A stretch of 64,000 bases of DNA from Hymenobacter sedentarius (GTDB lineage Bacteria; Bacteroidota; Bacteroidia; Cytophagales; Hymenobacteraceae), in assembly GCF_001507645.1 (NCBI RefSeq), contig NZ_CP013909.1, positions 4,340,001 to 4,404,000 on the forward strand, written 5' to 3'. Below, piece by piece: positions 8,031 through 17,328 of the stretch. Under the pieces are notes generated by a model, which made no database searches, was not told the origin of the DNA, and was given only the letters and a program-made list of their open reading frames with translations. A program made the position numbers and the translations under genes. How positions within the stretch are numbered: the first letter of the stretch is position 1; every line of letters begins with the position of its first letter.

Positions 8031-10427
8031 ATGTGGAAAGCTTTTTACATTAAAAAGATATCAATAAATCTGTTATTGGCTTTATGCTTTTGCAGTTCCT
8101 ATACTTGTTTGGGACAGGGCCAATCACAAACAGAGGATAAGATTATTAGAGGTATTTTAATAGATTCTGTCAATCGGCTACCCCTTGGTTACGCCCGAGT
8201 ACTACTGCAAGAAATTGAAAAGCTCAGAACCGTGGTTGTCACTGCTTCGACATCAAGTGGTGCATTTGAGTTTAAATCTCCTATGGGAAAGCGACATCAA
8301 CTTGTCGTTGCCTGTATCGGCTACCGGTCCCGAACCATCCAGGTTCCAGCCTTGGCTACCCCAACGCTCGACCTGGGCACCATCGTGCTGGCTCCCAGCG
8401 CCACCGAGCTCAGCGAAATCCAGGTAGTGGCCCCAAAGCCCCTCACTGAGCAGGACCTCGACAAAATCAGCTACAACGTGGACGCCGACCCGGAAAGCAG
8501 TACGCTTACGGCCCTGGAAATGCTGCGCAAAGTGCCCCTGCTGACCGTGGATGCCGACGATAACCTGCAGTTCAACGGCCAAGACAGCTACCAGGTGCTC
8601 ATCAATGGGAAACCCTCTGCCTTGTTTGCGCATAGCCCCAGCGAGGTTTTCAGCAGCATGCCCGCGGGCATGATTAAGCGCATCGAAGTCATCACCAATC
8701 CGCCTGCCCGCTACGACGCCCAGGGCGTGGGCGGCGTCTTAAATATCATTACCTATCAAAAAAGCCTTAATGGCTACAACGGCTCGGTAAACGCGGGTGC
8801 CAGCAGCCCCAAAGGCGCGTCGTACGGGGGCTATACCACAGCCAAGGTTGGGCTGTTTAGCCTCTCGGCCAACGCGGGCGGGCAGGAACGCACCAGCCCC
8901 ACTTCCCGCCGCAGCATGTTCCGGGAAGACTTCCTCCGCCGAAGCCGGCTGGAGCAAACCGGCACGAGCAACAACAACAGCCGCTCTTTCTACCTGAGCG
9001 GCGAGGCCGGCTGCGAGCCCAATGCCCACAATCAGTTGAGCCTCAATTATGGCCTGAGCCAGGGCAGCGGCGCCAATAGCAGCGTGCAGCAGGCCCAGCG
9101 GCTAAACAGCACGGGCGAGTTGAAGCAGGCCTACCAAAACCTGAACGCCGGCCAGAATGCCCAATCCGGCTACGACGTGGGGCTGAACTACCAGCACAAC
9201 TTCAAGGGCAACGAGGCACAGCTGCTCACTCTGGCTTACAAAACGACCGCCAGTACCAGCACCAACGGCTCGGATTTCACGGTGCTGCCCCTGCTAAACT
9301 ACAAGGGCCGGGTGAGCACCACCCACAACGACGACCGCACCCGGGAGCAAACGCTGCAGTTGGATTACGTGCAGCCCATCCGGAAGCAAACCTTGGAAAT
9401 GGGCCTGAAAACTAGCTTCCAACGCAACAGCAGCGACTACTTCTACCAAACCCGGGATTCGCTCACCGACGTCTTCGTGCTGGACCCCAAGTTGAGCAAC
9501 AACTTCGGCTACCAGCAGGCCATCCACTCGGCCTACACCAGCCTCATTCTGAAGAAGAACAAGTGGCGGCTGCAAGCCGGGGCCCGCCTGGAACTCACCC
9601 GCGTGGATGCCAATTTCAAAACCTCGGGCACCCTGGCCCGGCAGCAGTATACCAACCTGGTGCCCAGCCTGAACGTCTCGCGCCGGCTCAAGGAGACGAG
9701 TACCCTCAGCGCCTCCTACACCCAGCGCCTGCTACGGCCCGCGCTGTACCTGCTCAACCCGTACGTGGACCTGACCGACCCGCAAAACATCTCCTACGGC
9801 AACCCTGGGCTGCATTCTACCATCAGCCACGTCTTCAGTGCCAGCTTCAGCAGCTTTGTGAAAAGCACGTCGATAAACGCGAGCCTAACGCACGATTTCA
9901 CGGCCAGTGCCATCCAGCAGCTCACCACCGTCGCGCCCGACTCGGTGGCCCGTACCACTTCAAGCAACGGCGGCCGAAACCAGCGCACCACCCTCTCCCT
10001 AAATAGCAACACCACGCTGCTCAAGAATCTCAGCCTCAGCGCCAACACCGCCCTCGGCTATGCCCGCTTCAGCAGCCAGCTAGGTGGCCGGCCCCGCACC
10101 AATGCGGGCTATACCCTCCAGGCCTCCGGCAATGCCAGCTACCGGCTCGGCAAAACCTGGCGCACCAGTGGCAGCCTGGGCTACTCGTCTTCCGGCATTC
10201 TGCTGCAGGGAAAGACGGCAAGCACCTTCTGGAATACGGTGACGCTTAACAAGGACTTGCTGAAAAACAACAAGGCGCGCTTCAGCCTTTCCGTCAGCAG
10301 TCCCTTCCAGCAGTACCGCCGCACCGCCAGTGAGCTAACCGACCCCACCTTCCAGCAGGTGCAAGAGTCGCGGGTGGTCATCCGCCGCTTTAACGCGGCC
10401 CTCACATACCGCTTCGGTAAAATATAG
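8031..10427 (+). CDS. Outer-membrane beta-barrel protein with carboxypeptidase-regulatory-like domain (TonB-receptor-like)
   Basis: The 798-aa product has a signal peptide (ISINLLLALCFCSSYTCLGQ). A CarboxypepD_reg-like domain follows at about 38-130 (IIRGILIDSVNRLPLGYARV, LVVACIGYRSRTIQV). A plug-like region reaches about residue 245 (TALEMLRKVPLLTVDADDNL, VLINGKPS, IEVITNPPARYDAQGVGGVL). The remainder is a long beta-barrel rich in alternating aromatic and polar residues ending RRFNAALTYRFGKI. This architecture matches the Bacteroidota outer-membrane beta-barrel family related to TonB-dependent receptors. Transport substrate is unknown. The first 300 nt are AT-rich while the rest is GC-rich, suggesting a mosaic gene. 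Confidence 0.85.
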   Translation: MWKAFYIKKISINLLLALCFCSSYTCLGQGQSQTEDKIIRGILIDSVNRLPLGYARVLLQEIEKLRTVVVTASTSSGAFEFKSPMGKRHQLVVACIGYRSRTIQVPALATPTLDLGTIVLAPSATELSEIQVVAPKPLTEQDLDKISYNVDADPESSTLTALEMLRKVPLLTVDADDNLQFNGQDSYQVLINGKPSALFAHSPSEVFSSMPAGMIKRIEVITNPPARYDAQGVGGVLNIITYQKSLNGYNGSVNAGASSPKGASYGGYTTAKVGLFSLSANAGGQERTSPTSRRSMFREDFLRRSRLEQTGTSNNNSRSFYLSGEAGCEPNAHNQLSLNYGLSQGSGANSSVQQAQRLNSTGELKQAYQNLNAGQNAQSGYDVGLNYQHNFKGNEAQLLTLAYKTTASTSTNGSDFTVLPLLNYKGRVSTTHNDDRTREQTLQLDYVQPIRKQTLEMGLKTSFQRNSSDYFYQTRDSLTDVFVLDPKLSNNFGYQQAIHSAYTSLILKKNKWRLQAGARLELTRVDANFKTSGTLARQQYTNLVPSLNVSRRLKETSTLSASYTQRLLRPALYLLNPYVDLTDPQNISYGNPGLHSTISHVFSASFSSFVKSTSINASLTHDFTASAIQQLTTVAPDSVARTTSSNGGRNQRTTLSLNSNTTLLKNLSLSANTALGYARFSSQLGGRPRTNAGYTLQASGNASYRLGKTWRTSGSLGYSSSGILLQGKTASTFWNTVTLNKDLLKNNKARFSLSVSSPFQQYRRTASELTDPTFQQVQESRVVIRRFNAALTYRFGKI

Positions 10428-10456
10428 TCGGGCCCGGTACCCGCCACATAGCAAAA

Positions 10457-10514
10457 CTCCCGGCTACGGCCCGCCCAACTGGAATTGGACGGCCCATAGC
10501 CGGGAGATTTTTTT
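10457..10514 (+). terminator. Intrinsic terminator after the beta-barrel gene
   Basis: CTCCCGGCTACGGCCCG pairs imperfectly with CGGCCCATAGCCGGGAG across a short loop and is followed by seven T. It lies between convergent genes; there is no matching T-run for the minus strand. Confidence 0.8.
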
Positions 10515-10548
10515 CAGTGCCCGACGCTTCGGTGCCCGGTGCCCCCGC

Positions 10549-12021
10549 CTAGGGCTGGGGCGTGGGGGGCGGCGTGGGCGTGGCCGCGGGCATGTAGTCG
10601 AAATGGAACTCGACGCGGCGGTTGCGGGCCATGTTCGCGGGCGAGGTGTCGGGCACCACCGGCTCCGTTTCGCCGCGGCCTTCGGTGATTATGCGGTTGG
10701 GGTCGACTCCCTTGCCGGTGAAGTAGCGTTTCACGGCCTCTGCCCGCCGTTCCGACAAGGCCTGGTTGTACTCCTCGGTGCCGCGGCTGTCGGCGTGGCC
10801 CGTGATGCGCAGGTTGTAGTCGGGGTGGGCAGCGAGGGCGCGCACCATCCGGGTGATGGCCGGGTACGAGCGCCGGTCGATTGTGGTACTGTTGGTCCGG
10901 AAGCGGACCGGTACTTCCAGGGCCTTGGTTTTCGAGTCGATGGCCAGCGGGCAGCCCACCGAATCGACGCGGGCACCGGCGGGGGTATCGGGGCAGCGGT
11001 CCAGGCTGTCGAGTACGCCGTCGCTGTCCTTGTCCACCACCAGCGGGCAGCCATTGGCATCCACGGGCGTGCCGGCGGGCGTGCCGGGGCACTTGTCGTT
11101 GGGGTCGGCCACGCCGTCGGCATCGGTGTCGGGGCAGCCCTTGAGGGCGGCGGTACCGGCCGCGTCGGGGCAGGCGTCCTCGCTATCGCGCACGCCGTCG
11201 TTGTCGCGGTCGGGGCAGCCTTCCAGCGTGGGCAGGCCTTTTTCGGTGGGGCACTTGTCCTGGTAGTCGGGCACCCCGTCGGCGTCGGCGTCCAGCGGGC
11301 AGCCGTTGGCATCCACTTTCACGCCGGCGGGCGTGCCGGGGCATTTGTCTTTGCGGTCGGGCACGCCGTCGGCATCAGTGTCTTTGGGCTTGCCCACCCC
11401 AAAGGTCACGCCCAGGGTGTGCTGCAGGTAGCGGTCGTCAATCTTGTTGGCGTCCCGGTTAAACTCGCCGTCGATGTTGCCATTGAGCGGGAAGTGCTGG
11501 CCGGTTTGCAGGAAGATGCCCACCGCATCGCTGAGCCGAAATGTGATGCCGGCCGCCCCAAAGGCGTCGAAATAGGTTTTGTTTTCGTCGATATTCCGGC
11601 CTCGCACCTGGCCTTCCCGGCTCGTGAAAGCCAGCCCCGGGGCCAGCAGCAGGTAGGGCTGCACCACGGACTCCTCTTTCAGCGCCCAGCCGTTGTTGAG
11701 TTTGAGCTTCAGGGCCAGGTTCACGTTCACCACGCCGGTGTTGAAGAAGGTGGAGGAACTCTGGCTGCCTTTCAGCTTAACATAGCCCAAGTGCAGGCCC
11801 AGGTCGGCACCGGACGTGAGGTAGCGGTTGATGCCAATGCCGGGGCCGTATTTGTTGCGGTCCCATTTCCAGAAATCGGAGCCCAGGCTGCCCTTGTACT
11901 GGTAGGCGCTGCCGGAGAGGCTCACGGCCGTTCGCTGGTCGGAATTCTGTGCGCGCCCCTGCGAAGTTGCCAGCACCGTCACGCACAGTAGGGCCAGCAT
12001 GCGGAGTAGAGTAAGTCTCAT
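10549..12021 (-). CDS. OmpA-family outer-membrane protein with thrombospondin type 3 repeats
   Basis: From ATG 12019-12021 the product is about 490 aa: signal peptide (LLRMLALLCVTVLATSQGRA), an eight-strand-like beta-barrel to about residue 215, then five or so calcium-binding TSP3 repeats (DTDADGVPDRKDKCPGTPAG and relatives). An OmpA-like peptidoglycan-binding domain closes it (ITGHADSRGTEEYNQALSER, then RNRRVEFHF). The C-terminal tail is Pro/Thr-rich. Such proteins anchor the outer membrane to peptidoglycan. The 20-residue longer start lacks a signal-like N-terminus, so the shorter start is preferred. It is divergent from the META lipoprotein. Confidence 0.9.
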   Translation of the reverse strand: MRLTLLRMLALLCVTVLATSQGRAQNSDQRTAVSLSGSAYQYKGSLGSDFWKWDRNKYGPGIGINRYLTSGADLGLHLGYVKLKGSQSSSTFFNTGVVNVNLALKLKLNNGWALKEESVVQPYLLLAPGLAFTSREGQVRGRNIDENKTYFDAFGAAGITFRLSDAVGIFLQTGQHFPLNGNIDGEFNRDANKIDDRYLQHTLGVTFGVGKPKDTDADGVPDRKDKCPGTPAGVKVDANGCPLDADADGVPDYQDKCPTEKGLPTLEGCPDRDNDGVRDSEDACPDAAGTAALKGCPDTDADGVADPNDKCPGTPAGTPVDANGCPLVVDKDSDGVLDSLDRCPDTPAGARVDSVGCPLAIDSKTKALEVPVRFRTNSTTIDRRSYPAITRMVRALAAHPDYNLRITGHADSRGTEEYNQALSERRAEAVKRYFTGKGVDPNRIITEGRGETEPVVPDTSPANMARNRRVEFHFDYMPAATPTPPPTPQP

Positions 12022-12376
12022 AAAGCAGTGGGGAGTTAAAGGGTCCGAACGCAATGCCCGGCCGGGCACGCGCAAATACATCGGATATACTTATTTCATT
12101 ACATAAGGTTATGGATGAGATAATTAACAAAAATTGCAACACTTAATAATTGTCGAATGCTAGCGGAGCGCCACCGTGTAGTGCCCGCGAAATTGAGCTG
12201 TTCGGCAAGTGGCACCGCTCCTGTTTTCAGCCCCATCTAATGAATTCGCCTGCGGCTCACGGTGGTGGCCTCCTCTTGCCGCCCGTAAGCAGTGGCTGAG
12301 CTTGGCCAAGAGCTTGTCTACCAAACCAGTTGGCTCACGTAAACAAGCCTGACGTTTCATTCAAGCCTTGATTGCG
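12022..12376. promoter_or_regulatory. Divergent intergenic region (OmpA / META lipoprotein)
   Basis: This 355-bp gap holds the upstream regions of two divergently transcribed genes. The part near 12085-12155 is AT-rich and is the likely promoter zone for the OmpA gene, but I could not place an unambiguous Bacteroidota TTTG / TAnnTTTG pair. Confidence 0.4.
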
Positions 12377-12859
12377 ATGAAGCCACTTGCTTGTTTGGGT
12401 TGGGCCGCCGTGCTGCTCGTGCCCACGGCGTGCAGCTACGAACTGGCCGAACGGCCCACGGGCGGCCCGGTAGATGCGGCAGTCGACAAAACGGCTCCCA
12501 CGGCGGCCCCCTTGCGCGACATCCGGTGGGAGCTGAGCGAACTCAGTGGCAAACCGGCGCCCTTTTCGGAGCAAACCCCGTTTCTGGTCTTGCACGACGG
12601 CCGCGCCCGCGCCGAAGGCCGGGCGAGCTGCAATAAGTTTTCGGGGCCTTACACGGCGCCTGCCCAGGGCCAGCTCCGGCTGGGCCCGCTGGTCACGACG
12701 CGGAGCGCCTGCCCCGACCTCACGGCCGAGGCCGCCTTCTTCCAGGCTTTAAATAAAGCGCGACACTACCGCATTCGGGGAAATACCCTGAGCCTCTACC
12801 CCGCCGATACCCTGGGCGGGCCGTTGGCTCAGTTCCGAGCTGCCCCCAGAAAGAAGTGA
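12377..12859 (+). CDS. META-domain lipoprotein (HslJ-like)
   Basis: The 160-aa product starts MKPLACLGWAAVLLVPTACS, a lipoprotein signal with lipobox V-P-T-A-C. The rest is a META/HslJ domain: DIRWELSELSGKPAPFSEQT, a SCNKFSG core motif, LRLGPLVTTRSACP and a final YRIRGNTLSLYPAD strand. META proteins are envelope lipoproteins of uncertain role linked to heat or novobiocin resistance in the E. coli relative. An alternative start at 12368 adds three residues. It is divergent from the OmpA gene. Confidence 0.85.
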   Translation: MKPLACLGWAAVLLVPTACSYELAERPTGGPVDAAVDKTAPTAAPLRDIRWELSELSGKPAPFSEQTPFLVLHDGRARAEGRASCNKFSGPYTAPAQGQLRLGPLVTTRSACPDLTAEAAFFQALNKARHYRIRGNTLSLYPADTLGGPLAQFRAAPRKK

Positions 12860-12996
12860 TGGAGCGAAGCTGATACCTGAAACTACGCCTCTGCGCAGAG
12901 CCGGGCCTCTTTCTTCAAGGAATTGCAGACTGCCTGCCCTCGGAAAGGCGCGGAAAGCTGCTAGAACAGTCTGCTTACCGATACCCTTTGAATGAG

Positions 12997-13030
12997 AAAA
13001 GCCCCTCCTGCTAGTGCAGAAGGGGCTTTT
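12997..13030 (-). terminator. Bidirectional terminator downstream of tRNA-Arg
   Basis: AAAAGCCCCTCCTGC pairs with GCAGAAGGGGCTTTT, with A/T runs on both sides. It begins immediately past the CCA end of the minus-strand tRNA and can also stop transcripts from the plus-strand lipoprotein gene. Confidence 0.8.
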
Positions 13031-13105
13031 TGGTGGTGATGCTAGGAATCGAACCTAGATCAAGAGCTTCGGAAACTCTCATACTATCCGTTGTACGACA
13101 TCACC
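13031..13105 (-). tRNA. tRNA-Arg (anticodon CCG)
   Basis: Read on the minus strand, GGTGATG at the 5' end pairs with CATCACC at the 3' end. A D stem GTAC/GTAT, an anticodon stem AGAGT/GCTCT around loop TTCCGAA, and a T arm CTAGG-TTCGATT-CCTAG follow in order. The anticodon CCG reads the arginine codon CGG. The discriminator A is followed by an encoded CCA (13031-13033), and the mature body is 13034-13105. Confidence 0.93.
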
Positions 13106-13266
13106 GGGCCTGGATAGGGCTGCAAAAGTAGCCACAAAAGCAAGGGCGACCAAATATGCGGCATAATTCTCGGCGCCTTATCCGCATCTGTAAAAACCCA
13201 GGGGGCGCAAAACCAGTTAAGTCAACCGTGTGCTTGCTTTAAAACCTCAACCCTTAACATCCTTTT

Positions 13267-13737
13267 ATGAAAAAGAACCTGTATACGGCCGATGCCTCGG
13301 CCGTTGGTGGCCGCAGCGGCCACGTCCGCTCCGCCACGGGTGCCATTGATATGGAAATGTCGGTACCCGAAGGCTTGGGCGGAAAGAAAGGCGCCACCAA
13401 CCCCGAAGAGCTGTTTGCCGCCGGCTACGCTTCGTGCTTTCAGCAGGCGTTGCTCGTTACGGCCCTGAAAGCCGGCGACACCCTCGATAAGGAAAGCACC
13501 GTGAAATGCTCGGTGACGCTGTTCCAGGAAGGCGACGCCTTTGGGCTCAGCGCCATCCTCGACGTGGACCTGAAGAAGTTCGACGAAGAAAAAACCATTG
13601 CCATGGTGCGCCAGGCCCACCAGATTTGCCCCTACTCAGTGGGCACCCGCGGCAACATGGAAGTGGAGCTACGCGTGTTGGGCAAGCCCCTGCCAGTAGC
13701 AGCCGAAGAAAACCTGGGCGTAGCCGAGCATAAATAG
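13267..13737 (+). CDS. ohr: Organic hydroperoxide resistance protein (OsmC/Ohr family)
   Basis: The 156-aa product has both active-site cysteine contexts of the Ohr subfamily: NPEELFAAGYASCFQQAL for the peroxidatic Cys and HQICPYSVGTRGN for the second Cys. MKKNLYTADASAVGGRSGHV at the start and the length also fit Ohr rather than longer OsmC relatives. Ohr reduces organic peroxides in the cytoplasm using lipoyl-type or other thiols. No OhrR repressor gene is adjacent. It stands alone between the tRNA and a terminator-rich spacer. Confidence 0.92.
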   Translation: MKKNLYTADASAVGGRSGHVRSATGAIDMEMSVPEGLGGKKGATNPEELFAAGYASCFQQALLVTALKAGDTLDKESTVKCSVTLFQEGDAFGLSAILDVDLKKFDEEKTIAMVRQAHQICPYSVGTRGNMEVELRVLGKPLPVAAEENLGVAEHK

Positions 13738-14066
13738 TTGTCGGTTGCTCGTTGTCAGTTGTTAGCTCAACTGGAAGCGGAGTATGAACTCTCGGGCCGT
13801 CCTGCCTGGTGGTACCTCACCCCCGCCCCCCCTCCAAAAGAGAGGGGTGCCACGACTCAATATTTTAGCTTAACTGCAAAAGACGGAAAGGCCCCAGCTC
13901 AATTTTGAGCTGGGGCCTTTTGATTTCTTCACGTCAGGCTCCCCTCTCTTTTGGAGAGGGGCCGGGGGTGAGGTGCCACCCCTGCCCGGCATGATTAGCA
14001 AAAAAAGGCCCGCCTGATAACTCAGGCAGGCCTTTTTACTAACAACTAATAACGAGCAACCGGCAA
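13738..14066. repeat. Spacer with inverted repeat arms and two terminators
   Basis: Bases 13809-13852 and 13937-13980 form inverted copies of a CCTCACCCCCG / CCCCTCTC-type repeat that recurs near 38.2 and 38.4 kb. Between and after them are two strong hairpins: 13887-13921 (GGCCCCAGCTC stem with T-run, after ohr) and 14000-14037 (AGGCCTGCCTGA-type stem, facing sucC). No gene is seen. Confidence 0.75.
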
Positions 14067-15263
14067 CTAAGCCGTAGCCAGTACTTCTTTCACGCGGGCG
14101 GCGGCATCCTTCAGCAGTACGGCCGAAGAAACCTTCAGGCCGCTTTCGTCGATGATGCGGGCACCTTCTTCGGCGTTGGTGCCTTGTAGGCGCACGATGA
14201 TGGGCACCCGGATGTCGCCGATGGCTTTGTAGGCTTCTACTACGCCGTTTGCCACCCGGTCGCAGCGCACGATGCCGCCGAAGATGTTAATCAGGATGGC
14301 CTTCACATTCGGGTCCTTCAGGATGATGCGGAAGCCGGCTTCTACGGTCTGGGCGTTGGCTCCACCCCCTACGTCGAGGAAGTTGGCCGGCTCGCCGCCG
14401 CTCAGCTTGATGATGTCCATGGTGGCCATGGCCAGGCCGGCGCCATTCACCATGCAGCCCACGTTGCCGTCGAGCTTCACGTAGTTCAGGTTGTTCTGGC
14501 TGGCTTCCACTTCCAAGGGGTCTTCCTCGTTGAAGTCGCGCAGGCCCACGAAATCCTTGTGGCGGTACAGGGCGTTTTCGTCCAAGGTTACCTTGGCGTC
14601 AACGGCCAGGATTTTGTTGTCCGAGGTTTTCAGCACGGGGTTGATTTCAAACATCGCGCTGTCGGTTTCGTCGTAGGCCTTGTAGAGGGCCGTCACGAAC
14701 TTCACCATTTCCTTGTGCGCCTCGCCTTCGAGGCCCAGGTTGAACGCGATTTTGCGCGCCTGGAACGGCTGCAGGCCCACGGCGGGGTCCACGTGCTCGC
14801 GGTTGATTTTCTCGGGATGCGCCTCGGCTACTTCCTCGATGTCCATGCCACCCTCGGTGGTGTAGATGATGACGTTTTTGCCCGCCGTGCGGTCCAGCAG
14901 CACGCTCATGTAGTACTCCTTCGGCTCCGAAGCGCCGGGGTAGTACACGTCCTGGGCCACCAATACCTTGTGCACTTTGCGGCCTTCGGGGCCGGTTTGC
15001 TTGGTGATGAGCTGCATGCCGATGATGTTGCCGGCAATTTCCTTCACCTGCTCGAGGTTTTTGGCCAGCTTCACTCCGCCCCCTTTGCCCCGTCCGCCGG
15101 CGTGGATTTGCGCCTTGATGACGTACCAGCTGGTGCCGGTTTCGGCGGTTAGCCGCTCGGCGGCGGCCACGGCCTCCTCGGGCGTATCGGCCACGATGCC
15201 TTCTTGCACGCGCACGCCGTATTTTTTCAGGATGTCCTTACCCTGGTATTCGTGAATGTTCAT
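14067..15263 (-). CDS. sucC: Succinyl-CoA synthetase (ADP-forming) beta subunit
   Basis: The 398-aa product is a full-length SucC: MNIHEYQGKDILKKYGVRVQ, the ATP-grasp region with IKAQIHAGGRGKGGGVKLAK, the metal-binding MFEINPVL, and the CoA-ligase part with FLDVGGGANAQTVEAGFRII and ILINIFGGIVRCDRVANGVV. It joins with SucD to make ATP from succinyl-CoA in the citric acid cycle in the cytoplasm. SucD is not in the window, which is common in Bacteroidota. The gene lies 69 nt downstream of the glycosidase on the same strand and is followed by a terminator. Confidence 0.97.
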   Translation of the reverse strand: MNIHEYQGKDILKKYGVRVQEGIVADTPEEAVAAAERLTAETGTSWYVIKAQIHAGGRGKGGGVKLAKNLEQVKEIAGNIIGMQLITKQTGPEGRKVHKVLVAQDVYYPGASEPKEYYMSVLLDRTAGKNVIIYTTEGGMDIEEVAEAHPEKINREHVDPAVGLQPFQARKIAFNLGLEGEAHKEMVKFVTALYKAYDETDSAMFEINPVLKTSDNKILAVDAKVTLDENALYRHKDFVGLRDFNEEDPLEVEASQNNLNYVKLDGNVGCMVNGAGLAMATMDIIKLSGGEPANFLDVGGGANAQTVEAGFRIILKDPNVKAILINIFGGIVRCDRVANGVVEAYKAIGDIRVPIIVRLQGTNAEEGARIIDESGLKVSSAVLLKDAAARVKEVLATA

Positions 15264-15332
15264 AAAAACGGTAAAGGGGTGGTTTAGCTAGGCTGACTCT
15301 CGGTTGGTGGCACGAAAGTACGCCTTAGCCCG

Positions 15333-16478
15333 TCATTGCCCATACCACCGGGCCAACACGGCTTCGGCGGGCTTGTGCTGGGGCGTGAAATCGGCGTGGC
15401 GGCGGGCCGGGCCGTCGGGGGCCAGACCGGGGTACCATTTCCAGATAAACATGCCCTTGAGCCACGGCAGGCCCCAACAGGCCCGGAACATGGCCTCGTA
15501 GCAGCGGGCCTGGGTGGCTTCGTCGGGGGTCGCAAAAGCGGCCGTGCGCTCGGGCCATTCCCAGGGGCGGGCGGCGGCATCGGAGGTGGTTTTGTAGCCA
15601 ATTTCGGTGAAAACCACCGGCTTCTTGATTTTCTTTTGCCAGGCCGCCAAGGTGCGCAGGTGGGGCTGCCAGCCGCGCAGCAGCGTATCGACCGAAGGGC
15701 TGGCGGCGTTGCTGAGCGGGAAATACGCCTGAATGCCCACGTAGTCCAGCGCGTCCCAGAACTTGATTTGCTGGTACTCGCCGCTCCAGTTGGCAGCGTA
15801 GGTGAGCGGGCCGTGGTACACGCCCCGAATCTGGCGGATGAGGCGGCGCCAGGCCCGGTCGTGGGCCGGCTCGGTGGCGTGCAGCAGCTCGGTGCCAATG
15901 CACAGGCCGTCGAAATGCGCCGCTTCGGCCACCTGGGCATAGTGCAGGATGTAGCTGGCGTAGCTGGCAAACCACGCGTCCCAGTTGGCGGGGCTGATCA
16001 TGTTGATGTCGCCGGGCCAGGTGCCATTGCCCCGCACCCACAGATGGGGCTTCATGAGCGTACGCAGGCCGTGCTGGTGCGCCAGCTGAGCGGTTTGAAT
16101 GAGGCCGGCATCGCTTTCGCCCCAATACCCACCGCGTCTCGGGCGCCGCTCCGTGCGCACCCGAATCACCGGCTCGGTGGCCCCGGCTTGCCAGCCAAAG
16201 GGCATTTGCGCTATCCATGTCACGTGGGCTTTGCGCAGCGGCTCAAGCTCGGCATCTGTAACGGAATCGCCGCCCACCCAGCTCACGCCGCGCAGCCGCG
16301 TGCTGTCGAACGTGCCCGGGCCGCCAAACGAAGCAGCCGGGGCCATTAGCTCGCTGGCATCGGCGCGGTTCGCTCCGGCCGTGCCGGGGCGGCGGGGCCA
16401 CCAGAGGGCCAGCAGCGGCACCACCCCCAGCAACGCCAGCGGTACCCAGCGCCGCCACGAAAAGGAAGGAAGGGCCAT
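15333..16478 (-). CDS. Glycoside hydrolase, GH113-like, membrane-anchored or secreted
   Basis: From ATG 16476-16478 the product is about 381 aa with an N-terminal hydrophobic anchor or signal (RWVPLALLGVVPLLALWWPR). The rest reads as a TIM barrel: GVSWVGGDSVTDAELEPLRK, VTWIAQMPFGWQ, LMKPHLW, then FDGLCIGTELLHA with the likely acid/base Glu, DYVGIQAYFPLS, and KPVVFTEIGYKT with the likely nucleophile Glu. This pattern matches family GH113, which includes beta-mannanases; the substrate here is not shown. A longer start at 16553 is possible but its N-terminus is less signal-like. It sits upstream of sucC and is divergent from the ABC ATPase. Confidence 0.8.
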   Translation of the reverse strand: MALPSFSWRRWVPLALLGVVPLLALWWPRRPGTAGANRADASELMAPAASFGGPGTFDSTRLRGVSWVGGDSVTDAELEPLRKAHVTWIAQMPFGWQAGATEPVIRVRTERRPRRGGYWGESDAGLIQTAQLAHQHGLRTLMKPHLWVRGNGTWPGDINMISPANWDAWFASYASYILHYAQVAEAAHFDGLCIGTELLHATEPAHDRAWRRLIRQIRGVYHGPLTYAANWSGEYQQIKFWDALDYVGIQAYFPLSNAASPSVDTLLRGWQPHLRTLAAWQKKIKKPVVFTEIGYKTTSDAAARPWEWPERTAAFATPDEATQARCYEAMFRACWGLPWLKGMFIWKWYPGLAPDGPARRHADFTPQHKPAEAVLARWYGQ

Positions 16479-16630
16479 GGGGAAGAATCCAGTCAACGGT
16501 CGTTTTTTTAGTGAAGCCAAAATCTTGTCTGCGCCAGTTGGTTGGCGACGCAACGGCTAGGGTTCCGCTCCGGCGGGATTGTGCGTAGCTTTGCCACTAC
16601 TGCACCATTCACGTCTTTTGCTACCCCCCG

Positions 16631-17290
16631 TTGCTGCAAGCTATCAACATTCACAAGAGCTACAACTCCTTGAACGTACTCAAGGGCATCGATTTAACGA
16701 TTGAAAAGTCGGAAATCGTGAGCATCGTCGGTTCTTCGGGAGCGGGAAAGAGCACCTTGCTGCACATCCTTGGCACCCTCGACAACCCCGATTCGGGCGA
16801 AGTACTGTTCGACGGCGAATCGGTGAGCTCGCTGGGGCGCAACGACTTGGCCCGGTTCCGCAACCGGCACATTGGCTTCATCTTCCAGTTTCACAACCTG
16901 CTGCCCGAGTTCACGGCCCTCGAAAACGTGTGCCTGCCCGCCTACCTGGCCGGCCGCTCCGAAAAAGAAGTGCGCGTGCGGGCCCGCGAGCTGCTCGCCA
17001 TGCTCAACATGGAATTCCGTGCCGACCACAAGCCCAGCGAAATGAGCGGTGGCGAGCAGCAGCGCGTGTCCGTAGCCCGCGCCCTCATCAACTCGCCCGA
17101 AATCATCTTCGCCGACGAGCCCAGCGGCAACCTCGACACCAAAAACGCCCAAGAGCTGCACCAGATATTCTTCCTGCTGCGCAAGGAATTGGGCCAGACC
17201 TTCGTGATTGTGACGCACAACGACCAGCTGGCCGAAATGGCCGACCGCAAGATTGTGATGCGCGACGGCCACATTCTGGAAGGCGGCTAA
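16631..17290 (+). CDS. lolD: ABC transporter ATP-binding protein, LolD-like
   Basis: The 219-aa product has Walker A GSSGAGKST, Q-loop FIFQFHNLLPEF, signature MSGGEQQRVSVARAL, Walker B IIFADEPSGNLD and the H-loop VTHN. Length and the L-L-P-E-F motif match the LolD/MacB ATPase group, and LolD-type ATPases power lipoprotein release from the inner membrane. The start appears to be TTG at 16631, since no in-frame ATG precedes the conserved N-terminus (LQAINIHKSYNSLNVLKGID). No permease gene is adjacent, so the LolCE partner must be elsewhere and the exact system is inferred. Confidence 0.85.
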   Translation: MLQAINIHKSYNSLNVLKGIDLTIEKSEIVSIVGSSGAGKSTLLHILGTLDNPDSGEVLFDGESVSSLGRNDLARFRNRHIGFIFQFHNLLPEFTALENVCLPAYLAGRSEKEVRVRARELLAMLNMEFRADHKPSEMSGGEQQRVSVARALINSPEIIFADEPSGNLDTKNAQELHQIFFLLRKELGQTFVIVTHNDQLAEMADRKIVMRDGHILEGG

Positions 17291-17328
17291 GCGGTGCCCG
17301 GGTTGAGCTCATTGGCTACAAAAAGCAC

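Noticed and set aside
10603..11991. 462-aa plus-strand ORF opposite the OmpA gene
   Set aside because: Gly/Val/Ala-rich antisense frame produced by TSP3 repeat codons.
15336..16349. 337-aa plus-strand ORF opposite the GH113-like gene
   Set aside because: No family motif; the opposite strand carries clear catalytic motifs.
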